Below, piece after piece: positions 9,879 to 20,629 of a stretch of 64,000 nt of DNA. Where the stretch lies: contig JANQJW010000091.1 of NCBI GenBank assembly GCA_028281445.1, forward strand, positions 22,112-86,111. Direction: 5' to 3'. The notes beneath the pieces were generated by a model. It ran no database searches, was not told the origin of the DNA, and was given only the letters and a program-made list of their open reading frames with translations. The position numbers and the translations under genes were made by a program. Origin of the DNA: Planctomycetota bacterium. GTDB taxonomy: Bacteria; Planctomycetota; PLA2; JAEUHO01. Numbering within the stretch: position 1 is the first letter of the stretch; each line of letters starts with the position of its first letter.

Positions 9879-11920
9879 TGCCCCGTTCGACTCTCATTCT
9901 CCTGCTGCTGCTCGCTGCCGCAGGCATCGCGTTCCTCGTCCTCGGCGACACCGAGGACCGTAGCGACGCACTGCGCGACGATGAAGCAGAGCCCGGAACG
10001 CACACCCGGGCCGTCCTGCGCGGGACGGGCGCCGATCCGAAGGCGCCGCGCGCGGCGGCCCCCAAGGCCGTCGGGGGCGCGGACGTCGCCGTGCCGACGG
10101 AGCCGCGCATTCTGCAACCTGTGATCCTACGCCTCGCGGGCGTGGACGGACTCGTGTCGTTCGAGCCGGCGGCCGCCCTAGCCTACGCCGTCCCAATTGA
10201 GAGGGAAGCGCCTCACTTCGGAAGCGAGGGTGAGGCCATGGCGGTGGAGGTGACACGGTCCGGCCGCCACGTCCTCGACGTAACGACGCTGGTCAAGCAC
10301 GCGACCGGCGACACGACGCTGACGTTCGACCACTGGGACTACATGGAGGCGACTACGATCATTCCGTTTCAGCCAGTGCAGGCCGGAGCAGCGGGCGATG
10401 TAACGCTCGAGCCCGTGGAGATCGTGATCCGGCGCGCGCGCTTCTTGCACGGCCGGGTTGTCGACGCCGAAGGAACCGGGCTCCGGAGCCGCGTGTTTCT
10501 GTATCCGATGCGCAGCGGCAACCCGCGCCGCAAGCCCGCGTCGCACGGGTTCGCTGAGTCCGATGGACGCTTCACGCTGAAGTACGCCGAAGCGGGACGC
10601 TATCTCGTCGCGGGAGTAACGGACGACCCAGAGCTGCGCGCAACGGGCACCGTCGTCGATCTGGCGATGGACGCAAGCCACGAGGAGGTCGTGCTCGTTG
10701 CGCGTCCGGGTGAGCGCATTGCAGGCCGCGTCTTGCTCGAGGGGGAGCCGAACGAGAACACGATGCTGAGTTGGGGCACCACGGGGCATCCCCTCTCGCT
10801 GGGCGACATGGACTGGATCGAGGGGCGGTTAGCCTGGGCCGACGGCGAGGTGCACCGCGGCTCGGGCGACGAGGAGACTGACAAGCACGGGGACTTCGAG
10901 GTTCGAGGCCTCTCTCCCCGCGCCTACGAGCTGAAGGTCAGCGAGATCGTGGGTGCGCAGGTCCATCGCGAAGAGCTCGGACAGATGAACCACGTCGTCA
11001 CGGCGCCCGAGCGCAACGTCCTCTTCGATCTCCGCCTCGCACGCATCGACGTGCGAGCGACACTCGACGGCGATCCGGCTCCCCACGTGGAGTTTCGATT
11101 CACGGCGATGGGCATGGACCCGAACCATCCGGAAGGCCTGGCGTGGGACTCGCATGACGAGAACACGGAGGAGGACGGCCGGATCGTGCACCTCGTCTCG
11201 CCGCTGCACCGCTACCACGTCACCGTCCAGGACGATCGCTTCCGGCACTCGAGCCGCGACATCAAGGCGCCCGCGGCGGGCAAGATCCGCCTGCTCGAGT
11301 TCGCGCTCCGGCGCGCGCCGCCGAAGCCGCGCCTCGTGGTAACGCTGGCCGGCGAGGGCGCCGACGCGGTCACGAGCGCCGGCTTCGGCTTCTATCCGCT
11401 AGGCGTCGACCCGCGCTCGCAGACACCGTCGCCCGTACGCTCGGTCGAGGCTGTGAACGGACGCTTCGTCCTGGAGGACGTGCCGCCGGGTTCCTGGGCA
11501 CTGCACGTACGCCCCGGGCGCTTGTGGCACGCGACACCGGGCGCGTGGACGGAGACGACATACCCCGTCGAGATCCCCGATCGTGGCGAGGTCTCGCTGC
11601 GCGTGCACATCGGCAAGGGCGGCCGGTTGCTCCTGACGGTGCTCGATGCCCATGGCCGCCACCTCGAAGCCACCTGTCGGATCGAGAACAAGTTCGGCCA
11701 CGAGATCCCCGCCTGGTTCGTCGCCGGTGCCGGCTTCAACACAATCTCATCGGTGCACGGCCTGCCCGGCGCCGGCCCCTGCTGGGTCGAGCCGGTGCTT
11801 GCACCGGGCACGTACACCGTCGCGTTGAAAGCGGAGGGGTACGCCGAGGAAACGCGGACCGTGAAGCTGAAGGCTGGAGAGGCGGCCGCGTTACGGGTGG
11901 AGATGAAGGCGGAGCGGTAG
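9878..11920 (+). CDS. Membrane-anchored protein with carboxypeptidase-regulatory-like (CNA-B type) repeats, copy 1
   Basis: A 680-residue protein with an N-terminal membrane anchor (STLILLLLLAAAGIAFLVL, residues 4-22), a short polar linker, then several beta-sandwich modules. Typical module patterns are seen: GRVVDAEGTGLRSRVFLYP, GRFTLKYAEAGRYLVAG, ERIAGRVLLEGEPNE and GTYTVALKAEGYAEETRTV near the end. Such modules are carboxypeptidase-regulatory/Ig-like domains common in surface proteins; no catalytic domain is seen. The ATG overlaps the idi stop (TGATG), yet the product has no evident link to isoprenoids. A paralogue in tandem (12063-14111) is similar along its whole length, with near-identical C-termini. 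Confidence 0.8.
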   Translation: MPRSTLILLLLLAAAGIAFLVLGDTEDRSDALRDDEAEPGTHTRAVLRGTGADPKAPRAAAPKAVGGADVAVPTEPRILQPVILRLAGVDGLVSFEPAAALAYAVPIEREAPHFGSEGEAMAVEVTRSGRHVLDVTTLVKHATGDTTLTFDHWDYMEATTIIPFQPVQAGAAGDVTLEPVEIVIRRARFLHGRVVDAEGTGLRSRVFLYPMRSGNPRRKPASHGFAESDGRFTLKYAEAGRYLVAGVTDDPELRATGTVVDLAMDASHEEVVLVARPGERIAGRVLLEGEPNENTMLSWGTTGHPLSLGDMDWIEGRLAWADGEVHRGSGDEETDKHGDFEVRGLSPRAYELKVSEIVGAQVHREELGQMNHVVTAPERNVLFDLRLARIDVRATLDGDPAPHVEFRFTAMGMDPNHPEGLAWDSHDENTEEDGRIVHLVSPLHRYHVTVQDDRFRHSSRDIKAPAAGKIRLLEFALRRAPPKPRLVVTLAGEGADAVTSAGFGFYPLGVDPRSQTPSPVRSVEAVNGRFVLEDVPPGSWALHVRPGRLWHATPGAWTETTYPVEIPDRGEVSLRVHIGKGGRLLLTVLDAHGRHLEATCRIENKFGHEIPAWFVAGAGFNTISSVHGLPGAGPCWVEPVLAPGTYTVALKAEGYAEETRTVKLKAGEAAALRVEMKAER

Positions 11921-11935
11921 CGGGTCCACCTTCGC

Positions 11936-12003
11936 GGAGGGGCACAAGGCCCCTCCCTACAGCCCAAGGACATGCGATCACGAGTTGCTGTAGGTGGCTC
12001 CTT
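11936..12003. repeat. REPIN-like inverted pair of hairpin repeats (between duplicated genes)
   Basis: Left hairpin: GGAGGGGC-ACAAG-GCCCCTCC followed by CTACAG (11936-11962). The right arm begins CTGTAG at 11988 and carries CCTTGTG, but its stem is degraded. The same element, better preserved on the right, follows the second gene copy at 14127-14206, so this one was copied with the gene. The right arm runs directly into the idi remnant, which marks the duplication junction. Confidence 0.8.
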
Positions 12004-12063
12004 GTGTGGCCCGATTGACTGGAGACTGCGCGGAGACGTTCAACACCTACGCTCGGGGGTTGA
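12004..12063 (+). pseudogene. Duplicated 3' remnant of idi
   Basis: This stretch reads ARLTGDCAETFNTYARG, aligning with the idi C-terminus ARLTGDFAETLAPYARG. It sits immediately before the second surface-protein gene, just as the real idi end sits before the first. An extra G near 12058 removes the original in-frame stop, so the remnant is now open into the downstream gene (frame open from 11994). It is a footprint of the tandem duplication, not a functional gene. Confidence 0.85.
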
Positions 12064-14111
12064 TGCTCCGCGCGCTCCTCGTTCTTCTCCTCCTGCTCGC
12101 AGTCGCGGGAATCGCGGTTCTCGTTCTCGACGGCGCCGAGCGCGATGCCGACCCGCTGGTCGACCGCGAGAGCGACCCCGCGTCGCAGCCCCCTGCCGTG
12201 CTCCGGGGGACAGCGCAGAACGCTGCCGGACCGTCTTCGCCGGCCGAGAACGGCGGCGAGAGCGCGACCGGCGAGCGGGCCGAGCCCGAACACCGAGTCC
12301 AACTGCCGGTGACGATTCGCGTCGCGGAGCGGCAGGACCGCGTCTCCTTCGAGCCGAGCGCGAAGCTGGAGTACGCCCCGCTTCGCTTCCGGACCGACAG
12401 CATCTTCGACCCGGGCCTGTCGCACGAGATCCCGCACACCGGTCGCTTCGTGCTCGACGTCACGGAACCGGCCACGGGTCTCTTCGGATACCGGCAGGTC
12501 ACCGTCTACTTCGGACACGCGGCCTACATGGACGTCGAGGTGCTGCTGCCTGCGCGAGACCTTCCCTCGTCGCTCACGAGCGACGTGCTGCTGGACGAGA
12601 TCGAGATCGTCGTGCGACCGGCGCGCACGCTCCGCGGGCGCTATCTCGATACCGAGGGTGCGGGCGTCCAGGGAACGGCGCTTCTGTACCCGATGGTCGG
12701 CGCCAGGCCGCAGCGTGCGCCGGTTGCACAGGCCTCGATCGGAAAGGACGGGCACTTCCGCCTCAAGTACGGTGCTGTGGGGCGCTACCTCGTGACGGTC
12801 GATGACTTTCCCGTGCGCCTGCGGCCCTCCTCTGCGCTCGTGGATCTCGCGATGGACAAGACCCCAGAGCCCGTGGTCCTACGCGCGCGGCCGGGCGAGT
12901 CCATCGCGGGGCGTGTCCTCGTCGAGGGCGAGCCGAACGAGGAAGCGACCGTGCGCTGGGGTACCACCGGACATCCCCTGTCGACGAAGACGAGGCGGAA
13001 CAGCTGGGTCGAGCAGGAGATGTCGTACGCGGACGGCGAAGTCCATCGGGGCTGGGGCGACGTAGAAACCGACGAGCATGGGGACTTCGAGATTCAAGGC
13101 TTGTCGCCGCGGTCCTACGAGCTGATCGTGAGCGAGCTACACGCCGGACACATCCACCGCGAGCAGCGCGGCCCGGTGAGCGAGGTCGTTCGGGCACCGG
13201 AACGCAACGTCGTCTTCGACGTCCGTCTTGCACGTATCGAGGTGCGCGCCACGCTCGACGGCAATCCGATCGCAGACGTGGAGTTCCGCTTCACGGCGAA
13301 GGGGATGGACCCGCAACATCCCGAGGGCCTTGCGTGGGACTCCTTCGACGAGAACACGGACGAAGACGGGAAGATCCTGTACCTCGTCTCTCCCGAACAC
13401 CGGTACGACGTGGCCCTCCACGACGACCGCTTCCGGTACTCGAACCGCGACATCAAAGCACCTGCCGCAGGCAAGACGCGCGTGCTCGAGTTCGCGCTCC
13501 GGCGTGCGCCTCCGAAGCCCCGGCTGGTCGTCACGCTGGCCGGCGAGGGTGCGGAGGAAGTCACGGTCGCCGGCTTCGGCTTCTACCCGCCGGAGGTCGA
13601 TCCGCGCTCCCAGACACCGACCCCGGTGCGCGCCGAGGAGTCCGTGGACGGGCGCTTCGTGTTGAAGGACCTGCGTGCGGGCCGCTTCCGCCTCCACGTA
13701 CGGCCCGGGCGCGCCTGGGGCGACAAGCCGAACGAGTGGCAGGAAGTGACCGTTCCCGTGGACATCCCGCGGGACGGCGAGGCCGCCATTCGCGTGGACG
13801 TCCACAAGGGCGGCCGGCTGCTGCTCACGGTGATCGACGCCAACGGACGGCATCTCGAGGCGGAGTGCACGATTCAGGATGCGCGCGGTACCGAGGTGCC
13901 CGCCTGGTTCGAGTACCACGAAGGCATCGCCAAGGTCGCCGCCGCGTACGGCCTCCCCGGTGCAGGTCCTTGCTGGGTCGAGCCGGTGCTCGCACCGGGC
14001 ACGTACACCGTCGCGTTGAAGGCCGAGGGGTACGTCGAGGAAACGCGGACCGTGAAGCTGAAGGCTGGGGAGGCGGCGGCGTTACGCGTCGAGATGAAGG
14101 CGCGGCGGTAG
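12063..14111 (+). CDS. Membrane-anchored protein with carboxypeptidase-regulatory-like repeats, copy 2
   Basis: A 682-residue paralogue of the 9878-11920 product: N-terminal anchor (LRALLVLLLLLAVAGIAVLVL), charged linker, then the same beta-sandwich modules in the same order. The middle and C-terminal thirds are nearly co-linear with copy 1 (for example RRAPPKPRLVVTLAGEG and GAGPCWVEPVLAPGTYTVAL in both); the first third has diverged most. ATG 12063 corresponds to the start of copy 1; a longer in-frame start at 11994 only adds the idi remnant. It is convergent with the gene at 14212, with a REPIN-like element between. Confidence 0.8.
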   Translation: MLRALLVLLLLLAVAGIAVLVLDGAERDADPLVDRESDPASQPPAVLRGTAQNAAGPSSPAENGGESATGERAEPEHRVQLPVTIRVAERQDRVSFEPSAKLEYAPLRFRTDSIFDPGLSHEIPHTGRFVLDVTEPATGLFGYRQVTVYFGHAAYMDVEVLLPARDLPSSLTSDVLLDEIEIVVRPARTLRGRYLDTEGAGVQGTALLYPMVGARPQRAPVAQASIGKDGHFRLKYGAVGRYLVTVDDFPVRLRPSSALVDLAMDKTPEPVVLRARPGESIAGRVLVEGEPNEEATVRWGTTGHPLSTKTRRNSWVEQEMSYADGEVHRGWGDVETDEHGDFEIQGLSPRSYELIVSELHAGHIHREQRGPVSEVVRAPERNVVFDVRLARIEVRATLDGNPIADVEFRFTAKGMDPQHPEGLAWDSFDENTDEDGKILYLVSPEHRYDVALHDDRFRYSNRDIKAPAAGKTRVLEFALRRAPPKPRLVVTLAGEGAEEVTVAGFGFYPPEVDPRSQTPTPVRAEESVDGRFVLKDLRAGRFRLHVRPGRAWGDKPNEWQEVTVPVDIPRDGEAAIRVDVHKGGRLLLTVIDANGRHLEAECTIQDARGTEVPAWFEYHEGIAKVAAAYGLPGAGPCWVEPVLAPGTYTVALKAEGYVEETRTVKLKAGEAAALRVEMKARR

Positions 14112-14126
14112 CGGGTCCACCTTTGC

Positions 14127-14206
14127 GGAGGGGCACAAGGCCCCTCCCTACAGCCCAAGGACACACGATCGCTAGTTGCTGTAGGGGGGGCACCTTGTGT
14201 GCCCCC
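14127..14206. repeat. REPIN-like inverted pair of hairpin repeats between convergent genes
   Basis: Left hairpin GGAGGGGC-ACAAG-GCCCCTCC plus CTACAG (14127-14153). Right hairpin CTGTAG plus GGGGGCA-CCTTGTG-TGCCCCC (14179-14206). The two face each other across a 25-base spacer. The element fills most of the space between the two convergent stops (14111 and 14212) and could also act as a bidirectional terminator-like structure. Confidence 0.85.
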
Positions 14207-14211
14207 GCGAG

Positions 14212-15108
14212 CTACTTGGTGTCCTGCCACGCCGGATCGCGCAACGACTTGTGATCGTTCCACCAGACCCGGAACTCGCGCATCGAGCTGAGCGCCTCGC
14301 CCTTCTCGTTGACCGGCCGGCCCGCGTAGTGCTGCATTGCGGGAATCACGTACGTCCGGAGCTGATCCCACACTCGCTTGACCGCGGCGTCCGACGCGCT
14401 GTTGTTCAGGCGGTCGGCGACGAGCTCCATGCCGATGTAGGTCTTCCGCAATCGATCGCACACGTAGCGGCGGGTCTTTCCGGGCACGCCCTGGAACGAC
14501 GGCAGCGCCTTGAGCGCGCCGACGACGAACACGACCTCGCGAGACTTGGTGTGGACATACTCGTCGGAAAGCCCCATCAACACCGCGTGGTCGTTCAGCG
14601 CGGCAAGCGCGGCGAACCCCGCCTCGATGTGGTCGGCGTTCCACCATTCCTCGTCCCACCGCTTGCGCACGTCCTTGATCCCGGCGCGGACCTTCGCAGA
14701 GAGGGCCTTGGCCTCCTTGCGGTCGAGCACCTTCGCGGTCTTCGCGAGAAGCTCACCCGCGAACGCGTTGACGTTCGCGCGCAGGTTCCCACCGGTGCGC
14801 CGGTCCTTCTTGGTGAGCAGGAAGGCCCTGAGCAACTGTTTCTCGGCGGCCCGCCGGTACTTCGCGTCGCGGGAGGCGGCGTGTGCCTTGGAGAGCTCGA
14901 TCAGCGCCGCCTCGATGTCGTTGTAGTTGGCCTTGCGGTCCTTGAGACGGGCCTTCGCGTCGTCGAGGATCGCCTTGGCCTTCTCGGGCGGCATCGGATC
15001 GGCCGCATTCGCGGGCTTGGCCGGATCGGCGAGCGTCGTCGCGATCCCGGAGGCAGACCACAGCAAGGCGACGCTCAGGACGAGAAAGAGACCGGATCGA
15101 AGAACCAT
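14212..15108 (-). CDS. Secreted helical protein of unknown function
   Basis: A 298-residue protein with an N-terminal signal peptide (SGLFLVLSVALLWSASG then ATTLADPAKP). The rest is predominantly helical and rich in Lys, Arg and Ala. A C-terminal EFRVWWNDHKSLRD motif resembles the F-x2-WW/HW-x-E/D-x-K ending seen after HEAT-like repeats in other proteins of this window (compare FRKHWNEKK in the product of 57129-58934). I see no catalytic motif. It is divergent from the gene at 15245; the 136 bases between hold no structure I can name. Confidence 0.6.
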   Translation of the reverse strand: MVLRSGLFLVLSVALLWSASGIATTLADPAKPANAADPMPPEKAKAILDDAKARLKDRKANYNDIEAALIELSKAHAASRDAKYRRAAEKQLLRAFLLTKKDRRTGGNLRANVNAFAGELLAKTAKVLDRKEAKALSAKVRAGIKDVRKRWDEEWWNADHIEAGFAALAALNDHAVLMGLSDEYVHTKSREVVFVVGALKALPSFQGVPGKTRRYVCDRLRKTYIGMELVADRLNNSASDAAVKRVWDQLRTYVIPAMQHYAGRPVNEKGEALSSMREFRVWWNDHKSLRDPAWQDTK

Positions 15109-15244
15109 CGGATGACCTCCAGCGAGGACACGGTCCGGGGCCGCTGTCCTCCTGCGGGGACACGTTCGGGCGTTTGGTGCGGGGTACCCCCTTCAAACGC
15201 AAGTGCCGGGCCGGTGCCTGCGCATCCTGCGTGAAGGCGGTACC

Positions 15245-16684
15245 ATGCGCCCGGGTGGGCCTTCGATGGTGCATGTGACACGATTCCTGACACTCGCGGC
15301 ATGCGTGCTGGCGCTCGGCGCGGCACCGGACTTCGCGCGTGCCGACGAGCTCGACACGGCGATGAAGCGAGCGAACAAGAAGCTCACGAGCCGCCTCGTG
15401 TCGATCACCAAGTGGGCGGCGGGTAAGCGCATCTCCGGATTCCGTCACCGCACCTTCGAGCTGATCCTCACGATCGATCCGGACCATGCCCGCGCGCGCG
15501 GCGTGCTGGGCTTCAAACGCAAGGGCAAGGACGGTCCGTGGGTGAAGAAGAAGGGCGTGAGCGAGCCGCCGGACTGGGCGGTGAACCTCGTGCCCAAGGG
15601 CGAGGAGAAGATCAAGAAGGCGCTCACGAGCTACCGCGAGGACGTCATCACCGCGCTCGACATGGATCCCGCGCCCAACCCCGCGCGCCACGAGGCGATC
15701 ATGGAGACGCTCGTCGACCTGCTGCCGGACGACGCCGTGCTGCGCGAGCGAAACGGTGATGTCTTCTTCGAAGGCCGCTGGGTGCTGCCGGAGACGGCGT
15801 CCGCCATCAAGCGGCGCAAGGAGCTACGTGCGCTGGGCCGCGAGCTGACCAAGAAGGCCTTCCTCCATGTCGTGGAGGATCCCAAGATCATCTCGAACAA
15901 CTGGCGCTCCGCATGGAAGTCGGATCAACGCTGGGTGTTCGGCGTCGTCCATCACGACGAGAGCCGCGACATCATCAGCTCCATGGAGGCCGCCGCCGGC
16001 ATCTGCGCCCACCTGTTCGGCGAACCCGAGGATCCGCTCGGCCCTCTCCAGACGATCGTGCTGACGGACCGGGACCAGGCGCGCGAGATCGTCTCGCGCA
16101 ATCCGAAGTGGAGGACGACGCTCGCAGAGCTCGACATGGTGAGCGGCCTGCATCTGCCGACCGGCGAGTACATGGTCTACCGCTCGAACCGGGCGAAGCG
16201 GCGTACTGGGCCCGTGCGCCAGGTGATCCAATCCGGGCTCCGCCGTCGCTTCCCGGGTAAGTCGCGCGGCTGGATCACGGAGGGCATCGGGCAACGCCTG
16301 ACTTGGTACACGACCGGCTTCCACGGACCGTTCATGGTCAGCCTCGCGCGCACGGAGCGGTTGACCGTGGACGAGGAGGAGCCCGAGCTGCCGGACTCGG
16401 CGCGCGCGTGGCCGCGGGCCGCGGCGAAGGTCCTCACGAAGGAAGGACCTCGATGCGTGGCCGCCGTCCTTACGAAGCGGCTGAACGCCATGCGCGCGTC
16501 CGACATCCTTGTGGCGTACGGCCTCGCCGCGTTCCTGATCGAGACGCGCCCCAAGCAGTTCGTGAAGTTCGCAGAGGCCACGAAGGCGGGACACGACGCG
16601 GAGGAGATCGTCCGCACGACGCTCGGCGCCGACGACGTGGCGATGTTGACGCGCCGGCTCCGGCGCTGGTTGATGGAGTATTGA
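15245..16684 (+). CDS. Secreted protein resembling a gluzincin peptidase (DUF1570/peptidase-MA-like) but lacking HExxH
   Basis: A 479-residue protein with a signal peptide ending in FARADE. The C-terminal half has the layout of DUF1570/peptidase-MA-like proteins: a segment where HExxH would sit reads VRQVIQSGLRRRFPG, followed by SRGWITEGIGQRLTWY, which keeps the downstream Gly-Trp-x2-Glu-Gly motif. The metal-binding histidines are absent, so catalysis by the usual mechanism is unlikely; compare the intact HELTHHW at 30544-33489. I take ATG 15245; ATG 15266 is an alternative. Assignment to this fold is by pattern only. Confidence 0.55.
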   Translation: MRPGGPSMVHVTRFLTLAACVLALGAAPDFARADELDTAMKRANKKLTSRLVSITKWAAGKRISGFRHRTFELILTIDPDHARARGVLGFKRKGKDGPWVKKKGVSEPPDWAVNLVPKGEEKIKKALTSYREDVITALDMDPAPNPARHEAIMETLVDLLPDDAVLRERNGDVFFEGRWVLPETASAIKRRKELRALGRELTKKAFLHVVEDPKIISNNWRSAWKSDQRWVFGVVHHDESRDIISSMEAAAGICAHLFGEPEDPLGPLQTIVLTDRDQAREIVSRNPKWRTTLAELDMVSGLHLPTGEYMVYRSNRAKRRTGPVRQVIQSGLRRRFPGKSRGWITEGIGQRLTWYTTGFHGPFMVSLARTERLTVDEEEPELPDSARAWPRAAAKVLTKEGPRCVAAVLTKRLNAMRASDILVAYGLAAFLIETRPKQFVKFAEATKAGHDAEEIVRTTLGADDVAMLTRRLRRWLMEY

Positions 16685-16706
16685 CCACCGCAGCGCGGCG
16701 GAGGGG

Positions 16707-19048
<2,342 letters not shown>

Positions 19049-19052
<4 letters not shown>

Positions 19053-20617
19053 TGGTCGTCCTTCTTCTTTTTCTTGCGCTTCTTGCTCGCGTTCCGGTCA
19101 CCGTCCGAGCCAAGGCGCTTCTCGAGGGCATCACAGACAGCCTCGAGAACTCGAACACGAGCATAGCGCTTGTCGTTCCCCTCGACGATGAGCCACGGGG
19201 CGATTTCGGTGCTGCAGCGCTCCACCATCTCGTTCACCGCGAGCTCGTAGTCGTCCCAGCGCTCCCGATTGCGCCAATCCTCGTCGGTCAGCTTCCAGGC
19301 CTTGTGCGGCGTCTCCCGTCGGGACTCGAAGCGCTGTGCCTGTTCGTCGGGCGTGATGTGGAGCCAGAATTTCAGCAGCACGATCCCGTGATCGACGAGT
19401 TGCTGCTCGAAGTCATTGATTTCGGCGTACGCGCGCCGCCACTCCGGCTCCTGCGCGAACCCCTCGACCCGCTCGACCAGGACACGGCCGTACCAGCTGC
19501 GGTCGAAGATCGTCATTCGCCCGGCGCGCGGCATGTGCCGCCAGAAACGCCAGAGATAGTGATGGGCATTCTCCTCGTCCGTAGGCGCCGCGATCGAGAT
19601 GACCTCGTAGTCACGCGCATCGAGGGCAGCCGTGGTTCGACGAATGGCGCCGCCCTTGCCCCCGGCGTCCCAGCCCTCGAAGACCATCAGCGTGGTGACG
19701 CCCTCTTCCTTGGCCCGACGGTGCAGGCGATTGAGACGCGCGTGGCCGTCCTTCAGGCGCTTCGTGTACTCCGACTTCTCCAGCGACTTGCTCATGTCGA
19801 GCTGCGAGAGCACCGTGTGCTGTCGGTCGACGGCTTCGAGCACGCCATGGAGGCCGTCCTCCTCGACGCCGTCGGGGGTCGCCGCCTCGGGCGCGACCTT
19901 CGCCACCTCCTGGCGGAAGCGCCGGGTCATCGCATCCAACAGGATCGTCCCCATCTTGAGACTGCGATAGCGGTGGTCCGAGCCGTCGATGATGTGCCAG
20001 GGGGCCCGGCCGATGCTGGTGCGCATGATGAGGTGTTCCGCAGCGGACACGAACTTGTCGCGCATCTCGTAGTGTTTCCAGTCGCGCTCCGTGATTCGCC
20101 ACGCCTGCGCGGGATCGTCTTCGAGCGCCTCGAAGCGTGCCTTCTGCGCGTCCTTGCCGAGGTGCATCCACAGCTTCACGATCAGCGCACCGTCCTCGGC
20201 AAGCATGCGCTCGAAGTTCAGGATCCGGTCGAGCTGCTCGTCGAACTCGTCTTCGCCGATGTTGCCGTAGACGCGGTCGAGGAGCGGCGCGCTGTACCAG
20301 GCGCTCAGGAAGATCCCGAGCGTGCCCTTCGGCGGCAGCTCGCGCCAGTAGCGCCAGAACGAAGGCCGCGCGCGGGCCTCCTGGGACGGGACGCCATAAG
20401 CATGCGTGCGGATGAAACGCGGGTCCATCCACTCCAGCAGCAGGTTCGCCGACTCGCCCTTGCCGCCGCCATCGACACCGCCGAACAGCAGGATCACCGG
20501 GTAGCGCTCCTGCATGAGCTGCGCTTGCGCGGAGAGCAGGCTGCGACGCAGATCCGGAACCTGCGCCTTGAACTCCTCCTTGGCGATCTTGTGGCCGAGT
20601 TCAGCCGTTTCGAACAT
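19049..20617 (-). CDS. pap: Two-domain PPK2 family: polyphosphate:AMP phosphotransferase
   Basis: Two PPK2 domains in tandem, about 522 residues. Each has a Walker A loop: GGVDGGGKGE near the N-terminus and GWDAGGKGG in the second half. The second domain has the canonical IFDRSWYGRVL lid/Walker B region, whereas the first has FLSAWYSAPL, lacking Asp-Arg. This is the architecture of class II PPK2 (Pap), which phosphorylates AMP to ADP with polyphosphate; the C-terminal domain is expected to be catalytic. A Lys-rich tail follows. ATG 20617 is preferred over GTG 20620 because GGAGG lies four bases upstream. It follows the ATP-grasp gene by about a dozen bases and overlaps ppk. Confidence 0.9.
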
Positions 20618-20629
20618 CACGCCTCCGGG

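Noticed and set aside
11936..12003. CRISPR or transposon terminal repeats at the repeat clusters
   Set aside because: Copies are isolated hairpins or inverted pairs without regular spacers, target duplications or a transposase.
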